DNA of 64,000 bases from Candidatus Paralachnospira caecorum (GTDB lineage: Bacteria > Bacillota > Clostridia > Lachnospirales > Lachnospiraceae), in NCBI GenBank assembly GCA_904379015.1, contig CAJFHG010000004.1, forward strand, positions 34,992 to 98,991. Direction: 5' to 3'. The notes under the pieces were generated by a model that worked only from the letters and a program-made list of their open reading frames with translations, had not been told where the DNA came from and made no database searches. Position numbers and translations under genes: made by a program. Positions within the stretch are counted from its first letter, which is position 1. The number at the start of each line of letters is the position of its first letter. Below, piece after piece: positions 18,575 to 28,707 of the stretch.

Positions 18575-18606
18575 AAAAAAGGAGCAGGCGCATCCGCGCC
18601 TGCCCC
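18575..18606 (-). terminator. Terminator of malic enzyme gene
   Basis: Minus-strand GGGGCAGGCGCGGATGCGCCTGCTCCTTTTTT. Confidence 0.85.
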
Positions 18607-18640
18607 CTGTTCAGGATCCTGTATTTTATTTTCAGATTTG

Positions 18641-19816
18641 TTACAGTCTTGCGACTCCTGTATCCCTTGCCGCCTGCGCAACTGCCTTGGCAACCGCGGG
18701 GCCGACTCTCTTGTCGAAGGCCTTGGGAATGATGTAGTCCGGTGAAAGCTCATCGTCGGAGATCAGATCAGACAAAGCCTGAGCCGCCGCGATCTTCATG
18801 GCGTCATTGATGTCGCTGGCGCGTACGTCAAAGGTTCCGCGGAACACGCCGGGGAATGCCAGCACGTTGTTGATCTGGTTCGGGAAATCGCTTCTTCCGG
18901 TGGCGATCACCTTTGCTCCGCCTGCCTTCGCGTCATCCGGGAAGATCTCCGGCGTCGGGTTCGCGCACGCGAAAATGATCGCGTCGTCAGCCATGGTCTT
19001 CACCATCTCTGTGGTCAGAACGCCGGGAGCGGACACGCCGATGAATACGTCTGCGCCCACGATCACGTCTGCCAGAGAACCTGCTTTCTTCTCTTTGTTT
19101 GTCACAAGAGCCATTTCCTCCTTGACCGGATTCATGCCTTCCTTGCGGCCCTCATAGATGGCGCCTCTTCTGTCGCAGAGGATCGCGTTCTTGTAGCCTG
19201 CGGACAGAAGCAGCTTTGTGATGGAGATCGCCGCCGCGCCGGCGCCGTTCACCACGATCTGCACATCCTCTTTCTTCTTTCCGACTACCTTCATGGCGTT
19301 GTTGAGGCCGGCCAGAGTGATGATGGCTGTTCCATGCTGATCATCATGGAAGATCGGAATATCGCATTTTTCCTTCAGCTTCTTCTCGATCTCAAAGCAT
19401 CTGGGAGCCGCGATGTCCTCCAGATTGATGCCGCCGAAGCTGCCGGAGATATTGTAAACAGTTTCCACGAACTCATCCACGTCCTGAGTCTTTACGCACA
19501 GCGGGAACGCGTCCACATCACCGAAAGCCTTGAACAGCACGCACTTTCCTTCCATAACGGGCATGCCGGCTTCCGGACCGATGTCGCCCAGTCCCAGTAC
19601 GGCAGATCCGTCTGTGATCACAGCGCACAGATTGTGACGTCTGGTGAGCTCATAAGATTTATTGATATCCTTCTGGATTTCCAGACAGGGCTGTGCAACG
19701 CCGGGAGTATATGCCAGAGATAAGTCATCCTTTGTCTCAACAGGCACTGTCGCTACTACTTCGATCTTTCCTTTCCATTCTGCGTGGAGACGCAGGGATT
19801 CTTTTGCGTAATCCAT
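18641..19816 (-). CDS. NAD(P)-dependent malic enzyme
   Basis: [11 protein letters not shown]-like ([14 protein letters not shown]), [44 protein letters not shown]. Confidence 0.95.
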   Translation of the reverse strand: MDYAKESLRLHAEWKGKIEVVATVPVETKDDLSLAYTPGVAQPCLEIQKDINKSYELTRRHNLCAVITDGSAVLGLGDIGPEAGMPVMEGKCVLFKAFGDVDAFPLCVKTQDVDEFVETVYNISGSFGGINLEDIAAPRCFEIEKKLKEKCDIPIFHDDQHGTAIITLAGLNNAMKVVGKKKEDVQIVVNGAGAAAISITKLLLSAGYKNAILCDRRGAIYEGRKEGMNPVKEEMALVTNKEKKAGSLADVIVGADVFIGVSAPGVLTTEMVKTMADDAIIFACANPTPEIFPDDAKAGGAKVIATGRSDFPNQINNVLAFPGVFRGTFDVRASDINDAMKIAAAQALSDLISDDELSPDYIIPKAFDKRVGPAVAKAVAQAARDTGVARL

Positions 19817-19940
19817 AGTTGTAATTTCTCCTTTTCTCTTTTTATTTGATCTGACAGGCCGATCTTTGCAAATTCTTTATTGTCAATTAATTCACAATTT
19901 CAGCCTGTTAAATTATAGCATATTCTGTTCCCGGACGCAA

Positions 19941-20813
19941 CTAGTTTACATCTGTATATCCGCCCTGATGCATCTTATCGATCACAAACCGGCGGGCCTC
20001 GGCGATGATCTCCGCCGCCTCGTCCACCGTATAGGTCTTGTCATTGTCCGCCCACATCTCGATCATGAAACGTCCCTCATAACCAAGATCATGCAGCTTC
20101 CTGAACAGATCCGCGAACCGCACGGTTCCTGTTCCGAAGGGAACACATTTGAAGACGCCCGGCTTGGTCTCTTTCACATGGACCGCGACAATATCCGGCA
20201 TGCCAAGTTCAAACTCGCTCTCCGGATCGCTGCTGAACTGGGTCAGATTTCCCATATCAGGATAAATTTTGAAATAAGGGGACGGAATCGCCCGCAGATA
20301 ATGGGTGGCCCGCAGGATCGTTCCCACAAAGGCCGTATCCATGATCTCCATGGCCAGGATCACGCCGGCTTTGGCGGCCATGGCCACCGAATCCTTCATG
20401 CCCTGCAGAAACAGCGCTTCCGTTTCCGCGTCCGATTCCTCATAATACACGTCATAGGTGGCCAGCTGAATGCAGGCGATCCCCAGCTTCTGAGCCAGGA
20501 TGATGCCTTTTTCCATGATCTCGTAAGCTTTCTTCCTGGTCTCCGGATTCTTGCTTCCGAAGGGAAATCTTCTGTGGCCGCTCAAACACATGCTGGAAAA
20601 GCCGATGCCGGTCTCATCCATCAGCCTTCTGACCTCGCCGATCTCCTCGTCAGTCCAGTCCAGCCTCGCCAGCCGCTCATCCGACTCATCTACGGATATT
20701 TCAATAAAATCAAATCCGGCCTTTTTCGCCGCGAGCATCTTTTCCTTCCAGGAAAACGCGTTGGGCAGGGCCTTTTCATAAATGCCAATCGGGGTTTTAT
20801 GCAAATCAAACAT
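19941..20813 (-). CDS. L-ribulose-5-phosphate 3-epimerase (UlaE/SgbU type)
   Basis: PIGIYEKALPNAFSWKEKMLAAKKAGFDFIEISVDESDERLARLDW; TIM-barrel epimerase. Confidence 0.88.
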   Translation of the reverse strand: MFDLHKTPIGIYEKALPNAFSWKEKMLAAKKAGFDFIEISVDESDERLARLDWTDEEIGEVRRLMDETGIGFSSMCLSGHRRFPFGSKNPETRKKAYEIMEKGIILAQKLGIACIQLATYDVYYEESDAETEALFLQGMKDSVAMAAKAGVILAMEIMDTAFVGTILRATHYLRAIPSPYFKIYPDMGNLTQFSSDPESEFELGMPDIVAVHVKETKPGVFKCVPFGTGTVRFADLFRKLHDLGYEGRFMIEMWADNDKTYTVDEAAEIIAEARRFVIDKMHQGGYTDVN

Positions 20814-22336
20814 TACTGATCTCCTCCTCTGAGCGCTTCCCATACGCCGGACAGGGCGTCCACGACCATACGGTAATTGCGGTATTTCTTCTCATAGATT
20901 TCTTTGTATTCCGGTCTGGGCATCACCTTTTTGGACACATGCACCAGCTTCGCCGCCGCGTCGGAATATCCGCCGTATACGCCCGCGCCGATCCCGGCCG
21001 CCATGGCCGCGCCCATGATGCCCTGTTCCTGGCACTCCACCGTCTCGATGGGAATCTGCAGCGCGTCCGCGAAAATCTGAACCCATACGTCAGAATTGGC
21101 CGCGCCGCCCGCCAGACGGATAGCCTCCGGCTTCTCACGGTTCTTCAGCAGCCTGTTCACATGAGTCAGATGAGAAAATACAATACCCTCATAAACGGCT
21201 CTGAGCATATGGCGCCTGTCATGGAAATCTGTCAGGCCCACAAAGCTGCCCGCCGCCAGAGGATCCTCATTGGATCCGTTCAGAAACGGAAGGAACACCA
21301 CGCTGCTGTCCTGAGGCTCAATGGACGATACCCACTCATTGGTCACATCGTAAATGCTCTTCCCTTGTTTTTTCAGTTCTTCCTTCTTCTCTGCCAGAAG
21401 CTCGTCGATGAACCACTGCATATTTCCTGCCGAGGTCGGACTGCTTTCCTCGATCAGAAAATATCCGGGAATACAGAACATGGAATTGAGCGCCACTGTC
21501 CCGTTCACGATGGGCTGCTTCGTAATATATTCATTGATGCTCCAGGTACCGGCGATCATGCACATGGGCTCCTCATCATAAATGCCGGACGCGATGCCGC
21601 AGGCGTCCACGTCAAACATACCCGCCATCACCGGAGTCCCGGCCTTCAGGCCCGTCTCAGCCTCCGCTTTTTCCGTCACGGTGCCGCAGACATCCGCCGA
21701 AAATTTCAGCGGCGGCAGCTTGTCCCAGACCATCTCCAGCCCAAAATAAGAAAGCAGTTCCCTGTCATATTCCGCTGTATCCAGATTGATCAGATTCGCT
21801 CCGGAAAAATTGGTATATTCTCCGTTGGCCGTGCCGGTCAGGCAGTAACGGATATAATCGTTGATGGAAAACACGTACCGGGTGTTTTCCAGTACTTCCG
21901 GCTCATTGTCCCGCAGCCACGCAAGAAGGCTGACCGGCTGGCAGGCCAGAATGTCCTGATACGTTTTTTTGTAGACCTTTTCGGCGGTGCCGTCGCTCTT
22001 CCACTGCTTTACATACTTCCAGGCCCTGTTGTCCGTAGACAGAATGCCTCTGTAGGAAGGCTTTCCGTCCTTCCCCACCAGATACAGGCCTTTTCCATGT
22101 CCGGAAAACGAAACCCCGGCCACATCCGCCGGATCGATCCCGCTCTTTTCCACCGCGGTCCTGATCACCTTTGCGTTCTGCTCCCACAGAGCGTCCATAT
22201 CCCGCTCCGTGAAGCCCGGCTGCGGCGTCAGATTCTGGATCGGCTCCCTGGCCACTGCCAGAAGCTGTCCGTTTTCATCGGCGACTCCTGCCTTTACGAA
22301 GGTTCCTCCATTGTCAACTCCTACCAGATACTTCAA
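20813..22336 (-). CDS. FGGY-family carbohydrate kinase (pentulose kinase)
   Basis: KYLVGVDNGGTFVKAGVADENG, VSFSGHGKGLYLV, RLAGGAANSDVWVQIFAD; TTG start; TAATG overlap with the epimerase. Confidence 0.88.
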   Translation of the reverse strand: MKYLVGVDNGGTFVKAGVADENGQLLAVAREPIQNLTPQPGFTERDMDALWEQNAKVIRTAVEKSGIDPADVAGVSFSGHGKGLYLVGKDGKPSYRGILSTDNRAWKYVKQWKSDGTAEKVYKKTYQDILACQPVSLLAWLRDNEPEVLENTRYVFSINDYIRYCLTGTANGEYTNFSGANLINLDTAEYDRELLSYFGLEMVWDKLPPLKFSADVCGTVTEKAEAETGLKAGTPVMAGMFDVDACGIASGIYDEEPMCMIAGTWSINEYITKQPIVNGTVALNSMFCIPGYFLIEESSPTSAGNMQWFIDELLAEKKEELKKQGKSIYDVTNEWVSSIEPQDSSVVFLPFLNGSNEDPLAAGSFVGLTDFHDRRHMLRAVYEGIVFSHLTHVNRLLKNREKPEAIRLAGGAANSDVWVQIFADALQIPIETVECQEQGIMGAAMAAGIGAGVYGGYSDAAAKLVHVSKKVMPRPEYKEIYEKKYRNYRMVVDALSGVWEALRGGDQ

Positions 22337-22524
22337 TTTTCTCCCCTTCCTTTCTTTTCTGAACGCCGCGCCGCGAAACATGTCCTCCGCGCCCGCGGGT
22401 TCCCGGTATCCTGTATGATTTATACTCCGCCCCCATTATAGCATGCCCTTCCGTTTTCCTGCAATCACCTTCTGCCGGATTTTTGCCTGTTTTTCCCGGG
22501 ACGGCGCGTCCCGCGCAGAACCGC

Positions 22525-22572
22525 GGGATCCCCCATGACCCCCCGCGCAGGCGGAGGATCATGGGGGATCCC
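22525..22572. repeat. 14-bp perfect inverted repeat, GC-rich extended hairpin
   Basis: GGGATCCCCCATGA...TCATGGGGGATCCC, 20-nt loop; no T-tract. Confidence 0.8.
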
Positions 22573-22668
22573 TGTCCGATCACATTTTTGGTTTTCCTGT
22601 ATCCGGCTTCCGGCTGAAGCTCCCGCCGCGGCGTCATCCGCAGACTGTTCCATCCGCCGGCCGCGGCA

Positions 22669-25251
22669 TCAGCAGGTGGCTCCGCCCTTCAGATGCTTCT
22701 GCGCCGTCAGATTGTCCTGCTTTCTCGCCAGCAGGTCATCGGCAAGCAGCTGTGCCTGGACATTCTCAAAGCCGAGGCGGGCCACAGTATCCGCGAAGCG
22801 CTCGCCGGTGATGCCCTGCTCACGGAAGAGAAGGATTGCCTTCTCCACTACATTGAGAACTTCATCCTTATCTGTAAATACCTTGTCCAGATAACGGCCC
22901 TGGGCCACCTTCTTGCCCCATCTTCCGCCGATATAGATCCGGTAGCCGTCTGTCGCCGTCTCGAATGCCTTGAACGGGCATTTTCCGATACATCTTCCGC
23001 AGTGGTTGCAGGCCTCCTGGTCGATGACGATCTTTCCGTCCTTCAGGGAAGCGGCGTGGATCGGGCAGCTCTCCACGATCTGGCATTTTCTGCATCCGCG
23101 GCATTTCGCGAAATCCGCCTCCGGCACTCTCTGGCCGATGATGCCCAGATCATTCAGATCCGGTTTCACACAGTTGTTGGGGCAGCCGCCCACCGCGATC
23201 TTGAACTTGTGGGGCAGCAGAACATCATGATATCCCACATAGAACCGCTCGTGGATCTCATTGGACAGCGCGAAGGTATCGATAAGTCCGTACTGGCAGG
23301 TGGTACCCTTGCAGGACACCACGGGGCGCACCTTGGAACCGGTTCCGCCGGTGGAAAGCCCCGCCTGCATCAGATATTCCCGGAGAGGCTCGATATTCTC
23401 ATAGGGCACGCCCTGGATCTCGATGGTCAGTCTGGTGGTCATGGCGATCTCTCCGCTTCCGTAGAGCTCCGCGGCCTCTGTGATGGCCCGGGTCTCCTCA
23501 GCGGTGATCTTTCCGTTTCTGGTGATCACGCGGGCATTGAACCGGTCCCCGGTCAGCTTGTCCTGCAGGAATCCGAGTCCCTTCACCCGCTTGATCTCCT
23601 CCGGAGAGATTTTTCCGGACGCGTTCTTCACATGAACATCATTGAAGAACACGCCGCCCTCCAGCGCCGCTGTATGGGTATATCCGAACTGTCTCAGTCT
23701 GTTCTGAAGGAAATATGCCCGTTTGCCCTTTGTACATACCAGCAGGAGTTTTTCATCCTTTCCGATTCCGGGCAGTTCTCCGTTCACTTCATTCAGTTTG
23801 ATATATTCCGCTCCCCGGATAGAAGGAGTCAGCCCCACGTCCAGAACCCGGTACTGATCCGCCTTTCCGGCGAGATATTCTGCCGGCGTCATGCTGACCA
23901 GAGCACCATCCAGCTTGTTCAGCAGCACATAAACAGCCTGCACAAAGGGATGGATTGCCGTGGAGAAGGGCGGCGCGTAGGCGAAATCCAGGTTCTCGAA
24001 ATCCTCCAGAACCGCTCCCATGGAAATCCCCATGACCGCGATATCCACCATTTTATCGACAGCGCCGGGCCCGAACACCTGGATTCCCAGCAGCTTGTGC
24101 GTCTTCCGGTCTGCGATCAGCTTCGTGATGAAGAAGGCCGCGCCCGGATAATAATGCGCTTTATCGTCCGTTACGGAAAGGGCTGTGACCACATCGTATC
24201 CGGCCTGCGCCGCCTGCTCCTCCGTCAGTCCGGTGCGTCCGCAGTTGATGCCGGGCAGCTTACAGACGGCCGTTCCCAGCACGCCCGGGAAAGATTTGTC
24301 CTTTCCTGCCAGGATCTGGGCCAGAGTCCTGCCTTCCAGATTGGCGGAGGAACCCATGGGCGCCCATCTGTCCTCTCCTGTCATCCGGTTTGTGACCATA
24401 ACACAGTCCCCTGCCGCATAGACATCCGGCAGGCTGGTCCGCATCTGTTTATCAACCTTGATCGTACCCTTAAACATCTCAATACCGCTGCCCTCCAGAA
24501 ATGCCGTATTGGGACGGATTCCGGCCGCGGCCACCAGAAGCGTGCAGGGGAGCACTCCGGCGCTGGTCTTCACGCCGTTCACCGCGCCCTCTCCCAGCAC
24601 CTCCTCGGCGCTGGTCCCCGTGATCACCCGGATTCCGTTTTTCATCAGATGCTTCTTGATATAAAGGGCCATCTCCGGATCAAGAATATTGGGCATCACC
24701 TGAGCCGCAAAATCGATCACTGTCACCGAAAGACCCTTCGCCTTCAGGTTCTCAGCCACCTCCAGGCCGATAAAGCCGGCTCCGATGACCACCGCTTTTT
24801 TCACATCATGCTCCTCGATATAAGAACGCATGGAAACGGCATCGTCCGGCGTGCGCATCGTGAAGACGCCCTGTTTGTCCATTCCTGCCACCGGGGGAAC
24901 CGCCGCCGACGCGCCTGTCGCGATCACCAGCTTATCATAAGGATAAATCTCCTCTTCCCCTGTCTCCAGGTTCCTGGCCTTTACAGTCTTTCCCTGGCTG
25001 TCCAGACAGACCGCCTCTCTCCCGGTATACACATCCACACCGGTCAGGGCGGCGAATTTCTCAGGCGTATTGACCACCAGCGCCTCCCGCTCTTCAATGA
25101 CATTCCCCACATAATAGGGAAGTCCGCAGCCCGCATAGGAAATCTCCTTTCCCTTCGCGATCAGCGTAACTTCAGCGCTTCTGTCTTCCCGTTTGAGCTT
25201 TGCCGCCGTTTTTGTTCCGGCCGCGACCCCGCCGATTACCAGTACTTTCAT
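22669..25251 (-). CDS. Fusion: CoA-disulfide-reductase-like FAD/NAD oxidoreductase, rhodanese, siroheme sulfite/nitrite reductase-like module, 2x[4Fe-4S] ferredoxin
   Basis: VIGGVAAGTKTAAKLKR...SYAGCGLPYYVGN; VCTKGKRAYFLQNRLRQFGY; CKGTTCQYGLIDT...GGCPNNCVKPDLNDLGI; CRGCRKCQIVESCP, CNHCGRCIGKCP. Confidence 0.9.
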   Translation of the reverse strand: MKVLVIGGVAAGTKTAAKLKREDRSAEVTLIAKGKEISYAGCGLPYYVGNVIEEREALVVNTPEKFAALTGVDVYTGREAVCLDSQGKTVKARNLETGEEEIYPYDKLVIATGASAAVPPVAGMDKQGVFTMRTPDDAVSMRSYIEEHDVKKAVVIGAGFIGLEVAENLKAKGLSVTVIDFAAQVMPNILDPEMALYIKKHLMKNGIRVITGTSAEEVLGEGAVNGVKTSAGVLPCTLLVAAAGIRPNTAFLEGSGIEMFKGTIKVDKQMRTSLPDVYAAGDCVMVTNRMTGEDRWAPMGSSANLEGRTLAQILAGKDKSFPGVLGTAVCKLPGINCGRTGLTEEQAAQAGYDVVTALSVTDDKAHYYPGAAFFITKLIADRKTHKLLGIQVFGPGAVDKMVDIAVMGISMGAVLEDFENLDFAYAPPFSTAIHPFVQAVYVLLNKLDGALVSMTPAEYLAGKADQYRVLDVGLTPSIRGAEYIKLNEVNGELPGIGKDEKLLLVCTKGKRAYFLQNRLRQFGYTHTAALEGGVFFNDVHVKNASGKISPEEIKRVKGLGFLQDKLTGDRFNARVITRNGKITAEETRAITEAAELYGSGEIAMTTRLTIEIQGVPYENIEPLREYLMQAGLSTGGTGSKVRPVVSCKGTTCQYGLIDTFALSNEIHERFYVGYHDVLLPHKFKIAVGGCPNNCVKPDLNDLGIIGQRVPEADFAKCRGCRKCQIVESCPIHAASLKDGKIVIDQEACNHCGRCIGKCPFKAFETATDGYRIYIGGRWGKKVAQGRYLDKVFTDKDEVLNVVEKAILLFREQGITGERFADTVARLGFENVQAQLLADDLLARKQDNLTAQKHLKGGATC

Positions 25252-25253
25252 TT

Positions 25254-26159
25254 TCAATCCTTTCCTGCCGCAGCAATTTGCGTTTTCCCGAACATCTCAC
25301 ATATGGTTCTGTAGTCTTCTCCAAAAATGCTGTTTTCTCTCCAGATAAAAGTGAAGTCATGGACGATATGCATGTCCCTCAGCCGGATCTCCCGCAGCCG
25401 TCCTGCCTTCAGCTCCTCTCTGACTGCTGTCTCATAAAGAAAGGTGATCCCGCAGCCGTATTCCACCAGCCGCTTGATCAGGCCGATGCTCCCCGCCTCC
25501 ACCAGAGCGGAAAAACTGGCTGCCTCCAGGCTCTTCATCTCCAGATAACGCTCCAGGATATTCCGGGATCCGGATCCCGCTTCCCGGATGATCAGGCGCT
25601 TTCCCAGAAGCTCCTCCATATAATGGCTTCCCTCCGCCAGAGGATCCCCCGCCGCGCAGACGGCAATATAACGCTCCTGGGTATACAGCTCATGATGGTA
25701 GATCTCCCTCGGAAAATTCCCCTCCTCCAGCGCGAAGTCAATGGTCCCCTCCTCCAGCTCCCGCAGGAGTTTGCGGGTGTTTCCCACCGACAGACGCATG
25801 GAAACGGACGCGTCCCGGTTCAGATAAGCGGCAATCCGCTTCGGGATCTCAAATTCCGCTATGGTCAGCGTCAGCCCCATTTTCAGGATCCGCTGCCGCC
25901 CCGTGCTTTCCTGCATCCGTTCCTTCAGGGAAAAAATGTCGTGCTGCATCGTCGCCGCGGAATTCTTCAGAAGCTCGCCTGCCCTGGTCAGCTGCAGCTT
26001 CTTTCCCTGATAGGAAAACAGCTGCGTCCCATAGGCCTCCTCCAGCCACCGGATATGCTGGGAAACAGCGGGCTGCGTCAGGTTCAGCCGTTTTGCCGCC
26101 CGGGTATAATTCATGTCCCGGCATACCTCCAGAAACGTTTCCATCCTGAAATCCAGCAA
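25254..26159 (-). CDS. LysR family transcriptional regulator
   Basis: METFLEVCRDMNYTRAAKRLNLTQPAVSQHIRWLEEAYGTQLF; LysR HTH. Adjoins the fusion gene. Confidence 0.94.
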   Translation of the reverse strand: MLDFRMETFLEVCRDMNYTRAAKRLNLTQPAVSQHIRWLEEAYGTQLFSYQGKKLQLTRAGELLKNSAATMQHDIFSLKERMQESTGRQRILKMGLTLTIAEFEIPKRIAAYLNRDASVSMRLSVGNTRKLLRELEEGTIDFALEEGNFPREIYHHELYTQERYIAVCAAGDPLAEGSHYMEELLGKRLIIREAGSGSRNILERYLEMKSLEAASFSALVEAGSIGLIKRLVEYGCGITFLYETAVREELKAGRLREIRLRDMHIVHDFTFIWRENSIFGEDYRTICEMFGKTQIAAAGKD

Positions 26160-26342
26160 TGTTCCTTCCTTTCTTCTGGTTCTATACTACCAGAGTTTAA
26201 CAATAAAATAAAATCATATATTATTATTTTATCATAAATAATATTGATTGCAATTCCCTTCAGCGCAACAGAGAGCCGGCCCGAAAGCCGACTCCCTGTC
26301 TGAGGTAATATGTTAATATGTAGATGACGTCAATATCCTTGC

Positions 26343-27599
26343 TTACGGCCAGATGCCTCTCATCTTCTTGGCTTCGACCGTTCTCTTGATGGCGATCAGA
26401 TAAGCGCCGATTCTGGGCTCAACGCCCTTTTCCTTGGAAATGTTCCACACAGATTCAAAGGCGCGGTCCATGATCTCTTTCAGTCTGTTGTTGACATCCT
26501 CTTCTGTCCAGTACATGGACTGGATGTTCTGTACCCATTCAAAGTAGGATACCACAACGCCGCCTGCGTTGGCAAGGATATCGGGGATCAGAAGGATCCC
26601 TCTCTTCTTCAGGATCTCATCTGCCTCTACCGTTGTGGGGCCGTTCGCAGCTTCCACGATCAGCTTGCAGTTCAGCTTGTCCGCGTTGCCCGCGTGGATC
26701 TGATTCTCAAGAGCTGCCGGTACCAGTACGGTGGTCTCCAGCTCCAGGAGCTGTTCATTGGTGATGTGCTCTACGCCGGGCGCATTGTACCCCTCCAGAA
26801 GAGCCTTGGGTGTCTTCAGGTATTCCAGGATAGCGGGAATATCAAGACCGTCCTTGCAGTAAAGGCCGCCGGAAACATCGCTTACGCCGATTACCTTCAT
26901 GCCTTCCGCATGGAGCAGCTTCGCGGAAACGCTTCCTACATTTCCCATACCCTGTACTACAACTGTCGTGCCGGCCATTTCCATGCCGAGCTTCGCCAGC
27001 GTATTCTTTGTGGTGATCATAACGCCGCGTCCGGTCGCGTCGCTTCTTCCGAGGGCGCCGCCCAGCTCAATGGGCTTGCCGGTCACAACGCCGGGAACAC
27101 AGTGTCCCTTCAGCATGCTGTACGTATCCATCATCCAGCCCATGATCTTTCCGTTTGTTCCGACATCGGGAGCGGGAACGTCCTGATCAGGTCCGATCAG
27201 AGGAGCGATCATAGCGGTGAATCTTCTTGTGATCTTTCTCAGTTCGTCTTCGGACAGCTTGGTCGGGTCACAGATCACGCCGCCCTTCGCGCCGCCGTAA
27301 GGAATATTCACAACCGCGCACTTGAATGTCATCCAAGCCGCCAGTGCCTTTACCTCATCCTGATTTACGTTCGGATGGAAACGGATGCCGCCCTTCGCGG
27401 GACCGCGGCTTGTGGAATGCTGTACACGGAAGCCTTCAAATACTTTTACGCTTCCATCATCCATCTGTACAGGAATGGAAACCTTCAGTTCTCTTTCAGG
27501 ATACTTGAGCGCTTCATATTCGGACTCGCTGTACCCCAGTACCTTTGCCGCATTTTCAACAACTGCCAGCACGTTGTCATACGGATTGTAGTTGCCCAT
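26343..27599 (-). CDS. gdhA: Glutamate dehydrogenase (Glu/Leu/Phe/Val family)
   Basis: HSTSRGPAKGGIRFHPNVNQDEVKALAAWMTFKCAVVNIPYGGAKGG; VQGMGNVGSVSAKLL. Confidence 0.95.
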   Translation of the reverse strand: MGNYNPYDNVLAVVENAAKVLGYSESEYEALKYPERELKVSIPVQMDDGSVKVFEGFRVQHSTSRGPAKGGIRFHPNVNQDEVKALAAWMTFKCAVVNIPYGGAKGGVICDPTKLSEDELRKITRRFTAMIAPLIGPDQDVPAPDVGTNGKIMGWMMDTYSMLKGHCVPGVVTGKPIELGGALGRSDATGRGVMITTKNTLAKLGMEMAGTTVVVQGMGNVGSVSAKLLHAEGMKVIGVSDVSGGLYCKDGLDIPAILEYLKTPKALLEGYNAPGVEHITNEQLLELETTVLVPAALENQIHAGNADKLNCKLIVEAANGPTTVEADEILKKRGILLIPDILANAGGVVVSYFEWVQNIQSMYWTEEDVNNRLKEIMDRAFESVWNISKEKGVEPRIGAYLIAIKRTVEAKKMRGIWP

Positions 27600-27807
27600 A
27601 ACGGAAACCTCCTTATTAATAAAAATAAATTCTGGGTTCTGGTATCACATACACCCCCATGCAGTTCTACCATGTACCCTCATTATTTCGCAGGATTCCG
27701 AAACTGTCAACCCATTTTTTGTATTCAAAAAAATACATGAAAAATCCCCGGTTTCACGAAAGATTTTAAAAAAAGAAGGCCTTCAACTATAATTTTTAAA
27801 GTTCAAA

Positions 27808-27832
27808 AAAAGGACGCCGTTCAGGCGTCCTT
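27808..27832 (-). terminator. Terminator overlapping the rmlD stop codon
   Basis: Minus strand AAGGACGCC-TGAAC-GGCGTCCTTTTTTT. Confidence 0.85.
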
Positions 27833-28684
27833 CGCTCTCTTTCCTGCCATAAATTTTTCCAGGGAAGTCTTCCAGTCCGGCATCGCGCAGATGCCGGAAG
27901 CCCTCAGCATAAAGTTGTCCAGCAGCGTATATCTGGGCCTGTTGACCATAGACGGATTTTCTCCCGCCGCCAGAGGCTCAATGTTCACATTCTTCCCCGA
28001 AAGGCGCACGATTTCCTTCGCGAACTCATAACGGCTGCACATGCCCTCGCAGGAAGCGTGATAGATCCCGTATTCTTCCGAATCGATCAGCTTCATGATC
28101 ACCTCGGCCAGATCATCCGCGCTGGTCGGCGTACTGATCTGGTCCACCGGCGCGAATATGGTATCTCCCGTCAGCAGTCCCTCCAGAATATAGCTCACAT
28201 AATTATTCTTTGTATTCCCATAGATCCAGGAACTCCTCACGATGATATGCTCCGGCACCAGCTCCTTCACGAACTGCTCCCCGGCCAGTTTTGATTTTCC
28301 GTACACCGTTTTCGGATTGGTCCTGTCAAACTCTGTCAGAGGCTTTTTGGCCGTCCCGTCAAACACGTCATCCGTGGAAATGTGGATCATCCTCGCTCCC
28401 GCGGCACGGGCGGCGATCGCCACATTTCTGGCGCCCAGGGCATTGACCCGGTAAGCCTCCTCCACATTCCGCTCGCATTCTGCCAGATCCGTCATCCCGG
28501 CGCAGTTTACGATCACATCCGGCCGATGCTCCCGCGCGAATCCTGTGATCTCATCCAGCTTCGCGATATCCGTCTCTCTGTCCGTACAGAAAACGGTGCA
28601 GTCCGGCTCCTTCTCCAGACGTTCACAGACCGCTGATCCCAGCTGTCCCTTCGCCCCGGTCACCCAAACCTTCAGATTCCCCAT
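27821..28684 (-). CDS. rfbD: dTDP-4-dehydrorhamnose reductase family (RmlD-like)
   Basis: VWVTGAKGQLGSAVCERL, NCAGMTDLAECE, ISTDDVFDG, TVYGKSKLAGEQFV. Confidence 0.9.
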   Translation of the reverse strand: MGNLKVWVTGAKGQLGSAVCERLEKEPDCTVFCTDRETDIAKLDEITGFAREHRPDVIVNCAGMTDLAECERNVEEAYRVNALGARNVAIAARAAGARMIHISTDDVFDGTAKKPLTEFDRTNPKTVYGKSKLAGEQFVKELVPEHIIVRSSWIYGNTKNNYVSYILEGLLTGDTIFAPVDQISTPTSADDLAEVIMKLIDSEEYGIYHASCEGMCSRYEFAKEIVRLSGKNVNIEPLAAGENPSMVNRPRYTLLDNFMLRASGICAMPDWKTSLEKFMAGKRAKDA

Positions 28685-28707
28685 ATTCGTTTTCTCCTCT
28701 CCCGCGT

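Noticed and set aside
20939-22441. 500-aa plus-strand ORF
   Set aside because: Antisense to the FGGY kinase with no recognisable protein features.
22693-25314. 873-aa plus-strand ORF
   Set aside because: Antisense to the redox fusion gene, which has clear cofactor motifs; the antisense translation has none.
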